From Pseudomonas koreensis (GTDB lineage Bacteria > Pseudomonadota > Gammaproteobacteria > Pseudomonadales > Pseudomonadaceae), in assembly GCF_025447595.1 (NCBI RefSeq), contig NZ_JAOEJU010000014.1, positions 99,135-163,134 of the forward strand: a DNA stretch of 64,000 nucleotides, given 5' to 3'. Both the position numbers and the translations under genes were made by a program. Of the stretch, positions 43,380-51,350 are shown one piece after another (within the stretch, counting starts at the first letter, position 1; each line of letters starts with the position of its first letter). A model generated the notes under the pieces. It was given only the letters and a program-made list of their open reading frames with translations, searched no databases and was not told the origin of the DNA.

Positions 43380-44353
43380 AGCAAAGCCTTTTCGAAATCC
43401 GCCACAAGGCCGAATGGGAGCGTTTCACGCTCGCCCTCGAACGTCTGGAACGCGGCAAGGACACTTCGCAGGTGTCCGAATTTCCCAAGGCCTATCGCCG
43501 ACTCTGCCAGCATCTGGCGCTGGCGCAGGAACGTGGCTACAGCAGTTTTCTCGTTGATTCGTTGCAACAGCTGGTGCTGCGCGGCCATCAACAGCTTTAC
43601 CGTCATCGCAGCCAGCTTGGCGCCAACCTGCTGGGTTTCGTCATCGCCGGTTTCCCCCGGCTGGTGCGAACCGAATGGCGTTTCGTGCTCGCCGCCGCAC
43701 TGCTGTTTTTCGGCAGCCTGACGGGTTTCGGCTTGCTGGTCTATCTGTTCCCGGATCTCATCTACAACCTGATCCCTGCCGATCAGGTCCGCGAGATGCA
43801 AGGCATGTACGACCCGGTTGCCGGCCATCTCGGGCGTTCGGCCGAACGCGCCGCCAGCGAAGACTGGGTAATGTTCGGTTACTACATCATGCACAACATC
43901 GGCATCGCCTTTCAGACCTTCGCCAGCGGTTTGCTGTTGGGGGTGGGCAGTGCGTTTTTCCTGCTCTACAACGGATTGATCATCGGCACGGTGGCCGGGC
44001 ACCTGAGCGAAATCGGCTTCGGCCAGACCTTCTGGTCCTTCGTGATCGGGCACGGTGCGTTCGAACTCACGGCCATCGCCCTGGCCGGCGCGGCGGGGCT
44101 GAAACTGGGTTGGGCATTGATCGCGCCGGGACGCCTGACACGCGGTGAGGCCTTGAGACACGCCGCACGCCAGAGCATCCTGCTGGTCTGCGGCGTGATG
44201 CTGTTCCTGTTTATCGCCGCGTTTATCGAAGCCTATTGGTCGTCGCGCACCGGGGTCACGCCGCAGACCAAATACCTGGTCGGCGCCGGGCTCTGGCTCT
44301 GCGTGACGATGTATCTGCTGTTTGCCGGAAGGACCCGCCATGCGCCTGAGTGA
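43376..44353 (+). CDS. SpoIIM-like (stage II sporulation M family) membrane protein
   Basis: A 325-residue protein in which the C-terminal ~200 residues carry about five membrane helices of the SpoIIM family, with MHNIGIAFQTFASGLLLGVG and LYNGLIIGTVAGHLSEIG and FWSFVIGHGAFELTAIALAG. The organism does not sporulate; in sporulating bacilli SpoIIM belongs to the engulfment complex with SpoIID and SpoIIP. Here, linkage with MoxR/DUF58 suggests a different membrane function. Overlaps the next gene by 14 bp. Confidence 0.87.
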   Translation: MKQSLFEIRHKAEWERFTLALERLERGKDTSQVSEFPKAYRRLCQHLALAQERGYSSFLVDSLQQLVLRGHQQLYRHRSQLGANLLGFVIAGFPRLVRTEWRFVLAAALLFFGSLTGFGLLVYLFPDLIYNLIPADQVREMQGMYDPVAGHLGRSAERAASEDWVMFGYYIMHNIGIAFQTFASGLLLGVGSAFFLLYNGLIIGTVAGHLSEIGFGQTFWSFVIGHGAFELTAIALAGAAGLKLGWALIAPGRLTRGEALRHAARQSILLVCGVMLFLFIAAFIEAYWSSRTGVTPQTKYLVGAGLWLCVTMYLLFAGRTRHAPE

Positions 44354-45884
44354 CGCGACCGTGGTGATTCGCCCTCGCAGCACCTGGGAAGCCATGGACC
44401 TGGGCGTGCGCATGAGCCAGCAGCACCGGCGTCTGTTGATGACCAGTTGGGCCATCGTCACCCTGCCGCTATTCGCGGTCCTCAGCCTGTTGTTGTGGGA
44501 TTCGCCGTCGCTCGCGGTGTTCATCTTCTGGTGGCTGAAACCGGCGTACGAACGCTTGCCGCTGTACATCCTGTCCAAAGCGCTGTTCGGCGAAACACCC
44601 ACGCTGAAACAGGCATTGCGCCAATGGCCGCGCCTGCTCAAGCCACAACTCATCGCCAGTCTGACCTGGCGCCGCTTCAGCTTGAGTCGCAGCTTCCTGC
44701 TGCCAGTGCTGCAACTCGAAGGTCTCGACGGCGCGGCCCGCCAGCAGCGTTTGCAGGTGTTGTTGCAACGCAATGCCGGCGCCGCGCAGTGGCTGACGAT
44801 CATCGGCGTGCATCTGGAAACGGCGCTGTGGATCGGCCTGATGGTGCTGTTCTATTTACTCCTGCCGCAACAGATTGAAACCGACTGGGACTGGCAAAGC
44901 CTGATCTTCGCGGCCGACTACGAATGGCGCTGGCTGGAGCATCTGACCAATGCGTTCTATGCGCTGATTCTGGTGATCTGGGAACCGGTGTATGTCGCCT
45001 GTGGATTCAGCCTGTATCTGAATCGTCGCACCGTCCTCGAAGCCTGGGACATCGAACTGGTGTTCCGCCGCTTGCGTCAGCGTTTGAACAGCAGCGCGCT
45101 CGGTTTGCTGCTGGTGGTCTTCCTGCTGCTGCCGGGAGTCCCCTCGGCCTGGGCTGCCGACCCCGCAACTGCTCCGGATGCGCCCCGACTTATGAATCAG
45201 CCACTGACCAGTCAGGCATCACACGACAGCATCAAGGCCTTGCTCGAACAGCCGCCGTTCAAGAACAAGGAAACCGTCACCCGTTATCGCTTCGGCGAAG
45301 ATCCCGCAGCTGCCGAAAAATCCAGGGAAGGCGAAGCCCCCCAATGGTTGAAAACCCTGCTCGAATGGCTGGACGGTCGGCATTTCGACGGCCTGGCCAA
45401 GGCGATCGAAATCGTACTGTGGAGCGCGGTGATTGCCGGGCTAGGCTGGCTGTTCTGGCGCTATCGGGATTTTCTGCAAGCGTTCGTCGGCCGCCGTCCG
45501 CGCTTGCCTGAACGGATCAAAAGGCCCTTGCCGCAGCAGGCTTTCGGTCTGGACCTGCAAAAGGAAAGCCTGCCCGATGACATCGCCAGCCATGCAGAAC
45601 AACTCTGGCACACCGAGCCGCGCGCGGCATTGGGCCTGCTTTACCGGGCGCTGCTCAGTCATCTGCTGCACGACTTCAATCTGACGCTGAAACCCGCCGA
45701 CACCGAAAACGAAGTGCTGGCCCGGATCGAACAGTTGCAGCGTCCGGATCTGCTCACTTATAGCCGTCATCTCACCAGCCACTGGCAGAACATGGCCTAT
45801 GGGCACCGCGTACCGGCGGCGCGTCTGCAACAGGAATTGTGTGATGGCTGGCGGTCCCTGTTCGGCCATGGAGCCGCCCGTTGA
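44340..45884 (+). CDS. Membrane protein with C-terminal DUF4129 domain
   Basis: A 514-residue protein with membrane helices at about 45-70, 150-172, 198-220, 245-262 and 360-380. A soluble C-terminal DUF4129-type region (about 400-510) has RAALGLLYRALLSHLLHDFN and a conserved arginine-tyrosine pattern. The start at 44340 lies within the SpoIIM-like gene, overlapping by 14 bp. DUF4129 often accompanies MoxR/DUF58 clusters and transglutaminase-like proteins; no transglutaminase core is seen here. Confidence 0.8.
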   Translation: MRLSDATVVIRPRSTWEAMDLGVRMSQQHRRLLMTSWAIVTLPLFAVLSLLLWDSPSLAVFIFWWLKPAYERLPLYILSKALFGETPTLKQALRQWPRLLKPQLIASLTWRRFSLSRSFLLPVLQLEGLDGAARQQRLQVLLQRNAGAAQWLTIIGVHLETALWIGLMVLFYLLLPQQIETDWDWQSLIFAADYEWRWLEHLTNAFYALILVIWEPVYVACGFSLYLNRRTVLEAWDIELVFRRLRQRLNSSALGLLLVVFLLLPGVPSAWAADPATAPDAPRLMNQPLTSQASHDSIKALLEQPPFKNKETVTRYRFGEDPAAAEKSREGEAPQWLKTLLEWLDGRHFDGLAKAIEIVLWSAVIAGLGWLFWRYRDFLQAFVGRRPRLPERIKRPLPQQAFGLDLQKESLPDDIASHAEQLWHTEPRAALGLLYRALLSHLLHDFNLTLKPADTENEVLARIEQLQRPDLLTYSRHLTSHWQNMAYGHRVPAARLQQELCDGWRSLFGHGAAR

Positions 45885-47044
45885 ACCGGCGCGCGCTGTG
45901 GCTGGCTGGCGCGTTGATCGTCGCCCTGCTCGGTGCGCTGGGCACTTATCTGTATCTCAAGGCCACGCCTTACCAGACCGAGGTCGATCACGGCCCTTCC
46001 CCCGCCGCGCAAGCCAATCCTTATCTGGCGGCGGAGATGTTTCTACGGGGTCGCGGGATAGACGTCAGTCATGCCGAGAGTCTCGCCGTGCTGCCCGAGA
46101 TCGACCCCCGCCGACACACGCTGCTGCTGTTCAACGACCGCTCGAAAATGACCCCGCGTCAGGTCGATCAGGTGTTGAACTGGGCCCGGGCCGGCGGACG
46201 GCTGGTGTTCGTCGCCGAATCGATCTGGGATGAAAAGACCGGCCAGAGCAACGACCTGCTGCTCGACCGCGTGCAACTGCATCAATCCTTCACCAAGGAT
46301 CTAAAGGGAACGCCACCGGATGCCGCCGAAGATCCATACCCCAATCTGACCAAGCTCTATCTGGAAGACGAAGACGCCCCCGCCTACGCCGGGTTCGACA
46401 CCGCGTTCCACCTCGACGACCCGAAAAACCTCGCCCAGGCCTGGGCCAACAGCGCGAAAGCCACGCACATGATGCAACTGGCTTTCGGCCTCGGCACGAT
46501 CACCGTGGTCACCGATGCCGATCTGTGGAAAACCCCGGCCATTGCGCAACACGACAACGCGTGGCTGCTCTGGTACCTCAGCGCTGACACCGCCGTGACG
46601 CTGCTGTACAACACTGAACACGACGGTCTGCTGACCTTGCTCTGGCGCTACTTCCCGCAGGCCATCGTCGCCCTGCTGGCGTTGATCGGCCTGTGGTTGT
46701 GGCATGTCGGCGTGCGTCACGGCCCGGTGCAGGCACCTGCCCCAAGCGGTCGTCGACAGTTGATGGAACACCTGCGCGCCAGCGCCGATTTCATCCTGCG
46801 TCACAACGGTCAACAGACCTTGCTGCAAGCCTTGCAGCAGGACGTCCTGCGCCGCGCCCGCCATCGTCACCCCGGTTTCGACCAGTTGAACGTCGCCGAA
46901 CAATGGTTGGCCCTGTCACGCCTGACCCGCCAGCCGACCCGTGCCATCAGCCAGGCCCTGAGCCCGGCACCGAAGCGGCGCATGTCCAGCGCCGAATTCT
47001 GCCGTCAGGTCGCCCACCTGCAAGCCTTGAGGAACTCGCTATGA
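45881..47044 (+). CDS. DUF4350 domain protein
   Basis: A 387-residue protein. An N-terminal membrane helix (about 5-25) precedes a DUF4350 domain (about 35-200) with YLAAEMFLRGRGIDV and RRHTLLLFNDRSKMTPRQVD, a GATase/vWA-like fold by family description. A second helix lies at about 255-275 (PQAIVALLALIGLWLW). The start is TTG, sharing TTGA with the previous stop, and there is no other start nearby, so expression depends on coupling. Function unknown. Confidence 0.83.
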   Translation: MNRRALWLAGALIVALLGALGTYLYLKATPYQTEVDHGPSPAAQANPYLAAEMFLRGRGIDVSHAESLAVLPEIDPRRHTLLLFNDRSKMTPRQVDQVLNWARAGGRLVFVAESIWDEKTGQSNDLLLDRVQLHQSFTKDLKGTPPDAAEDPYPNLTKLYLEDEDAPAYAGFDTAFHLDDPKNLAQAWANSAKATHMMQLAFGLGTITVVTDADLWKTPAIAQHDNAWLLWYLSADTAVTLLYNTEHDGLLTLLWRYFPQAIVALLALIGLWLWHVGVRHGPVQAPAPSGRRQLMEHLRASADFILRHNGQQTLLQALQQDVLRRARHRHPGFDQLNVAEQWLALSRLTRQPTRAISQALSPAPKRRMSSAEFCRQVAHLQALRNSL

Positions 47045-48042
47045 CCGAACACACCGAACCCGGCTCGCCCAGCCACGCGGCCCAGCAACGTCACCGAGCC
47101 AGTCAGTTGGCCCAAGCGGTACGCGGTGAATTGCAGAAGGCGTTGATCGGCCAGAACCCGGTGATCGACGACGTACTGACCGCGCTGATCGCCGGCGGCC
47201 ATGTGCTGCTCGAAGGTGTTCCCGGCCTCGGCAAAACCTTGTTGGTGCGCGCCCTGGCGAAGTGCTTCGGCGGCGAGTTCGCGCGCATCCAGTTCACCCC
47301 GGACCTGATGCCCAGCGACGTCACCGGCCACGCGGTGTACGACCTGCAAACCGAGCAATTCAAACTGCGCAAAGGCCCGTTGTTCACCAATCTGCTGCTG
47401 GCCGACGAGATCAACCGCGCCCCGGCCAAGACTCAAGCCGCCCTGCTCGAAGCGATGCAGGAACGTCAGGTCACCCTCGAAGGCCGGGCCTTACCGATTG
47501 CCCAGCCGTTCATGGTGCTCGCCACGCAAAACCCAATCGAACAGGAAGGCACTTACCCGCTGCCCGAAGCCGAGCTCGACCGCTTCATGCTCAAGGTGCG
47601 CATGGATTACCCCGACGCCGAGCAGGAGCTGGACATGGTGCGTCAGGTCAGCCGCTCGACCCGCGCCGACATGCTCGACGTGCAGCCACTGCGCACCGTG
47701 TTGCAGGCCAAGGACGTGCAAGCCCTGCAACGCATCGCCAGTGATCTGCCGCTGGACGATCAAGTCCTCGATTACGCCGTGCGTCTGGCCCGCAGCACCC
47801 GCACATGGCCGGGGCTGACACTCGGCGCCGGGCCACGTGCCTCCATTGCACTGGTGCGTTGCGCCCGCGCCCGGGCCCTGTTGCGCGGCGGCGAATTCGT
47901 GATTCCCGACGACATAAAGGGCTGCGCACTGGCGGTGTTGCGCCATCGCGTACGCCTTGCGCCGGAGCTGGACATCGAAGGGCTGCAAGTCGATCAAGTC
48001 CTTCAGCAACTGCTCGACCAAGTACCGGCGCCGCGCCTGTGA
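47041..48042 (+). CDS. MoxR-family AAA+ ATPase
   Basis: A 333-residue AAA+ protein. Walker A is GVPGLGKTLLVRALAKC, Walker B LLLADEINRAPAKTQAALLE, and sensor 1 is MVLATQNPIEQEGTYPLPEA. MoxR ATPases work as chaperone-like remodelers of vWA or DUF58 partners; the DUF58 gene starts 4 bp before this gene ends. The start ATG overlaps the preceding gene by 4 bp. It is likely the energy source of the cluster. Confidence 0.94.
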   Translation: MTEHTEPGSPSHAAQQRHRASQLAQAVRGELQKALIGQNPVIDDVLTALIAGGHVLLEGVPGLGKTLLVRALAKCFGGEFARIQFTPDLMPSDVTGHAVYDLQTEQFKLRKGPLFTNLLLADEINRAPAKTQAALLEAMQERQVTLEGRALPIAQPFMVLATQNPIEQEGTYPLPEAELDRFMLKVRMDYPDAEQELDMVRQVSRSTRADMLDVQPLRTVLQAKDVQALQRIASDLPLDDQVLDYAVRLARSTRTWPGLTLGAGPRASIALVRCARARALLRGGEFVIPDDIKGCALAVLRHRVRLAPELDIEGLQVDQVLQQLLDQVPAPRL

Positions 48043-49373
48043 AACCCTCGCGCCTGCTGTTGATCTGGCTGGCGATCCTGCTGGCCATCGGCATTATGCT
48101 GGGCGCGTTGCAGGCGCTGGACGTCGAAGTGCCGTCGAGCCTGTTGTCGATAAACTGGGGATTGTTGCTGGCGTTGTTTGCACTGAGCCTGCTGGACGCG
48201 CTGCGCCTCAAGCGCCTGCCCTCGCCCCGCGTACGTCGGCAAATGCCCGGCAGCCTGGCCCTCGGTCGCTGGGGTGAAGTCCGGCTGGAAGTCGAACACG
48301 ATTTCGAGCAGCCACTGACCATTCAACTCTTCGACCACGTACCCGATGGCCTGAGCTTCGAAAACCTGCCGCTCGACACCGAACTACAACCCGGCCAGCG
48401 CAGCCTGATCGGCTATCGCCTGCGTCCGCTCAAACGCGGCCACTTTATCTTCGAGCGCTGCGAGATAAACCTGCCCAGCCCCTTAGGCCTGTGGTCAGAC
48501 AAACGCCTGCTGAACATCACCGACCACACCCGCGTCTACCCCGACTTCGCCCGCCTCTACGGCGGCCAGTTACTGGCGGTCGACAACTGGCTCAGCCAGC
48601 TCGGCGTACGCCAGCGCCAACGCCGTGGGCAGGGGATGGAATTCCATCAACTGCGGGAATTTCGCGAAGGCGACAGCCTGCGCCAGATCGACTGGAAAGC
48701 CACCGCCCGGCACCGCACACCGATTGCCAAGGAGTACGAAGACGAGCGCGACGAGCAGATCATTTTCATGCTCGATTGCGGGCGGCAGATGCGCAGTCAG
48801 GATGGAGAGCTGTCGCATTTCGATCATGCGTTGAATGCGTGTCTGCTGTTGAGTTATGTGGCGCTGCGCCAAGGGGATGCGGTGGGTTTGTCCACCTTCA
48901 CCAGCGATCAGCCGAGGTTTATTGCACCGGTCAAAGGTGCGGGGCAACTCAAGGTGTTGCTCAACGGTGTTTATGATCTGGAAAGCACGATGCGTTCGGC
49001 GGATTATCCGGCGGCGGTGAATCAGTTACTGGCCAGACAGAAGCGTCGGGCGCTGGTGGTGCTGGTGACGAATGTGCGGGATAAGGATGATGAGGAATTG
49101 CTGCACGCCGTCAGACAACTAAGCCAACAGCATCGAGTACTCGTGGCCAGCCTGCGTGAAAGCACGCTTGAAGATAGACGGCATTCGCAGGTGCAAACGA
49201 TTGAGCAAGCGCTTGAATACTGCGCAACAGTGGATTACCTGAACGCCCGATCGGTGCTCCATGAAAAATTGAATGCCCAAGGAGTGCAAGTGATAGATGT
49301 CCCCCCAAGCGAATTGAGTACAGACGTAATTTCGCGATATCTGAGCTGGAAAAAATCTGGAGCACTCTGCTAA
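48039..49373 (+). CDS. DUF58 domain protein, MoxR partner
   Basis: A 444-residue protein. Two N-terminal membrane helices (about 5-25 and 33-50) precede a soluble region with the DUF58 signature REFREGDSLRQIDWKATAR and AKEYEDERDEQIIFMLD. A vWA-like domain follows, but the metal motif is degenerate: LDCGRQM stands where DxSxS is expected. The GTG start at 48039 shares GTGA with the moxR stop. The last ~90 codons are noticeably less GC-rich than the rest, starting near 49090. Confidence 0.9.
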   Translation: MKPSRLLLIWLAILLAIGIMLGALQALDVEVPSSLLSINWGLLLALFALSLLDALRLKRLPSPRVRRQMPGSLALGRWGEVRLEVEHDFEQPLTIQLFDHVPDGLSFENLPLDTELQPGQRSLIGYRLRPLKRGHFIFERCEINLPSPLGLWSDKRLLNITDHTRVYPDFARLYGGQLLAVDNWLSQLGVRQRQRRGQGMEFHQLREFREGDSLRQIDWKATARHRTPIAKEYEDERDEQIIFMLDCGRQMRSQDGELSHFDHALNACLLLSYVALRQGDAVGLSTFTSDQPRFIAPVKGAGQLKVLLNGVYDLESTMRSADYPAAVNQLLARQKRRALVVLVTNVRDKDDEELLHAVRQLSQQHRVLVASLRESTLEDRRHSQVQTIEQALEYCATVDYLNARSVLHEKLNAQGVQVIDVPPSELSTDVISRYLSWKKSGALC

Positions 49374-49567
49374 CACATTGTGAAATTCACATGGGAGGGC
49401 CAGATTAAAACTACGAAAATCAAAAGCTCTAAACAATAAGCTGGCTCAGTTCACACTAGGAGCATCACAAGCTGATGCATCTCACCAGTTGAGTAGAAAT
49501 CGCTAGCCAACTAACACTCGCAGATGCCACTGCTATGCTTGTTTTTTTTGCAAAAAGGAGCCTAAGA
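49374..49567. other. AT-rich intergenic region
   Basis: About 190 bp, clearly poorer in G+C than the flanks, without a supportable gene. An AAGGAG site at its end serves the small gene at 49568. I see no hairpin with a T-run after the DUF58 gene. Confidence 0.45.
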
Positions 49568-49783
49568 ATGGCCGTTCAATACTCTCTATCAGACGTGTTG
49601 GAAAGGATGTATCAGAATCAACTCGGCTTGGAAGCCGCTCTGATGGAATTAGTACTCCAGGTCGAAGCACAGGGAATGGTGGATACCGGAAACAACGCCC
49701 GAGAAGCACTTTCTACAATTGGAGAAAACGCTGGCTTCATCAATCAAGGTTTGGCCAAGCTGAAAGGAAAACGTCCCAGCTAA
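49568..49783 (+). CDS. Small hypothetical protein in an AT-rich stretch
   Basis: A 71-residue protein beginning MAVQYSLSDVLERMYQNQLG, followed by a mostly helical body (LEAALMELVLQVEAQGMVD, AREALSTIGENAGFINQGLA) and a basic end. AAAAAGGAG stands eight bases before the ATG at 49568, which makes translation credible. I do not recognise a named family; it resembles small conserved Pseudomonas proteins of unknown function. Codon use is closer to AT-rich genes than its neighbours, which may mean it arrived by transfer. Confidence 0.62.
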   Translation: MAVQYSLSDVLERMYQNQLGLEAALMELVLQVEAQGMVDTGNNAREALSTIGENAGFINQGLAKLKGKRPS

Positions 49784-50110
49784 AGCTTTCGGACCTTCAC
49801 CTATGTCTCCAAGATCTTTCGATTTATTTCTTCTACGGTTCGTGTCCTCTAAAAACAATAATTAACTGGGGGTTTCCTTACAGCTCGGTTCTCAAGAAAA
49901 CTCCCTTTGCCTACGACTACACTAGCTCTGCCCCACGTGTAAAAACCTTCAAAAGAGATGCAAAACTGTTGCTCTCTCACTTTTTGTGGACAACAAAAAA
50001 ACGGTGGAATTGAGGCTACAACACGTGACGCTTTTGCCTACATGTAAGCGCGAATCCGCTGGCTTGTGCACCTTGGCGTTGCCCCGTAACTTGATCCCCG
50101 TCGCTGCCAA
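49784..50110. other. Low-GC gap before the structured element
   Basis: About 330 bp, AT-rich up to about 50020, with no gene I can support. It probably carries the promoter of the structured leader at 50119-50303. A frame at 49986-50255 overlaps that element and looks accidental. Confidence 0.4.
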
Positions 50111-50118
50111 TCAGCGGC

Positions 50119-50303
50119 CGGGTTTAGTCGCCCGAGGTAAGATAGGTTTGCAAACGCATCGTCCAGTCGGGTATTCCCTATCCCTGCACTCGATGGTGGC
50201 TGTGAGCAGGGTGCCCCCGGGCACGCCGGAAAAGCCTACTTCCCCGGTCGACTAACCTGCTTACAGCTGCCACCCCCTCGTTTAGTCGCGAAGCGGTAAC
50301 AGC
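50119..50303 (+). ncRNA. Candidate structured RNA element in the leader of the DUF6124 gene
   Basis: Two small hairpins share the loop TTTAGTCG: CGGG/CCCG (50119-50134) and TCG/CGA (50278-50291). Between them GGTGGC (50195-50200) and TGTGAGCAGG (50201-50210) pair with GCCACC (50269-50274) and CCTGCTTACA (50256-50265), 16 bp with one G-U pair and a 3-nt bulge. Inside lie GTGCC-CCCG-GGCAC and CCGG...CCGG hairpins. Alternative pairs exist (CCCTGC/GCAGGG; GCTGCCACC/GGTAACAGC, imperfect). It ends 22 bp before the ATG. I recall closely similar sequence upstream of other DUF6124/DUF3077 genes in Pseudomonas, but could not check. Confidence 0.6.
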
Positions 50304-50325
50304 CCAGCTTATTAGGAAGTTAGGT

Positions 50326-50730
50326 ATGTTCAAAGCTACACCAAATCCGCCTTCGGATATTGATCCAACTGACAAGACTGATCAAACCGATCCTGTCTCC
50401 CCCTACACCTCCGTCGATTCAAAAAAGCTCCACGACGCGGCCCATCGGGCCCTCGACTTCTACCTCAACCCCAAAGCTGAAAAATCACGCAACTCCGTGG
50501 ATCGTGGCATGCAGATGTTTAAGGTCGATCCTGAGATCAACCCCGAAGCGATCGCCATCCAGACCTACGAGACCTTTTCCTCGGTCAGCATTCTGTTGCT
50601 GGATCTGGCCGACAGCCTGGACGACAAGCCGCGGCATCTGGCGATGGCGATCTATCAGTTGAGTGAATTGGGATTGTTGCTGGTGGAGAAGACACTGGAT
50701 AACGAACGGGCGATTGCGATAAACGAGTAA
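50326..50730 (+). CDS. DUF6124 family protein
   Basis: A 134-residue protein of the Pseudomonas-restricted DUF6124 family, usually present in several copies per genome. It starts MFKATPNPPSDIDPTDKT, with the conserved VSPYTSVDSKKLHDAAHRAL block; the C-terminal half (about 75-130) is helical (SSVSILLLDLADSLDDK, MAIYQLSELGLLLVEKTLDN). Function unknown. AGGAAG lies shortly before the ATG at 50326. The structured element stands just upstream and a terminator follows. Confidence 0.85.
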   Translation: MFKATPNPPSDIDPTDKTDQTDPVSPYTSVDSKKLHDAAHRALDFYLNPKAEKSRNSVDRGMQMFKVDPEINPEAIAIQTYETFSSVSILLLDLADSLDDKPRHLAMAIYQLSELGLLLVEKTLDNERAIAINE

Positions 50731-50735
50731 GAAAA

Positions 50736-50770
50736 AGGGCCACAACCTTCGGCAGGTTGTGGCTCTTTTG
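50736..50770 (+). terminator. Bidirectional intrinsic terminator
   Basis: GCCACAACC (50739-50747) and GGTTGTGGC (50755-50763) pair around a 7-nt loop, flanked by AAAAAG and CTTTTG, between convergent DUF6124 and PilZ genes. Confidence 0.85.
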
Positions 50771-50774
50771 GTTT

Positions 50775-51134
50775 TCAGGCCGAGGCCGGCAACGGCTGAA
50801 AGCTGAAGTACTGCTTCAGCGCCTCAACCAGTTGCCCATACTCGGGCGGCGTCCGGTACAAGCTGAAGCCGGCGTCGTAGTGTCGGGGGGTCGCGTCTTC
50901 GTGGCACCACAGGCAGCACGCGGTGAGGTCGATCACTTGCTGACAGCCATCGCCCACCGGAATCTTCAGACGCAATTTGAACTCGGCACCGATCATCATC
51001 GGCAACTGGCTGATAAGCATCAGCCCGTCTTCGGAAACGTTGCCCAGAAAGCCGATGGGTTTATCGGTGACGCTGTTGAACACACGCAGAAAATACGGCA
51101 GCTGATGCCGTTCGATTCGACGGTCGGTAAACAT
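50775..51134 (-). CDS. PilZ domain protein (putative c-di-GMP receptor)
   Basis: A 119-residue protein from the ATG at 51134. The PilZ signature residues are seen: RRIER (RxxxR) near the N-terminus (FTDRRIERHQLPYFLRV), and NVSEDG in place of the usual DxSxxG, with N replacing D in the second motif. Binding of cyclic di-GMP is likely but the Asn is a departure. A diguanylate cyclase lies at 55251. It is convergent with the DUF6124 gene. Confidence 0.82.
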   Translation of the reverse strand: MFTDRRIERHQLPYFLRVFNSVTDKPIGFLGNVSEDGLMLISQLPMMIGAEFKLRLKIPVGDGCQQVIDLTACCLWCHEDATPRHYDAGFSLYRTPPEYGQLVEALKQYFSFQPLPASA

Positions 51135-51350
51135 GAGCGTATCGCCATGCAAGGCCCGGTGTTCGGGCCGCACTGTGCTTCGGAACGAACCTGTCCGTCA
51201 GGCCCGCTCTCCCCGCTTCCGGTGTGGCGCTCGCCACGTACTGCTCATGCCAGTCGCAGGTGTTGCGCCGCTGCAAGGGTTATCTACAGCGGTGTCATTG
51301 GACTATAGCCCACGTTATACAGCCAGCCAGCTTTTGTATGACAACTGCCA

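Noticed and set aside
49568..49783. Toxin-antitoxin system from the small AT-rich gene
   Set aside because: A single small gene with no overlapping partner and no known toxin or antitoxin motif; the label would be a guess.
49986..50255. 89-codon frame inside the candidate structured RNA
   Set aside because: It has no ribosome site or family and covers the hairpins; an accidental reading frame through the RNA element is likelier.
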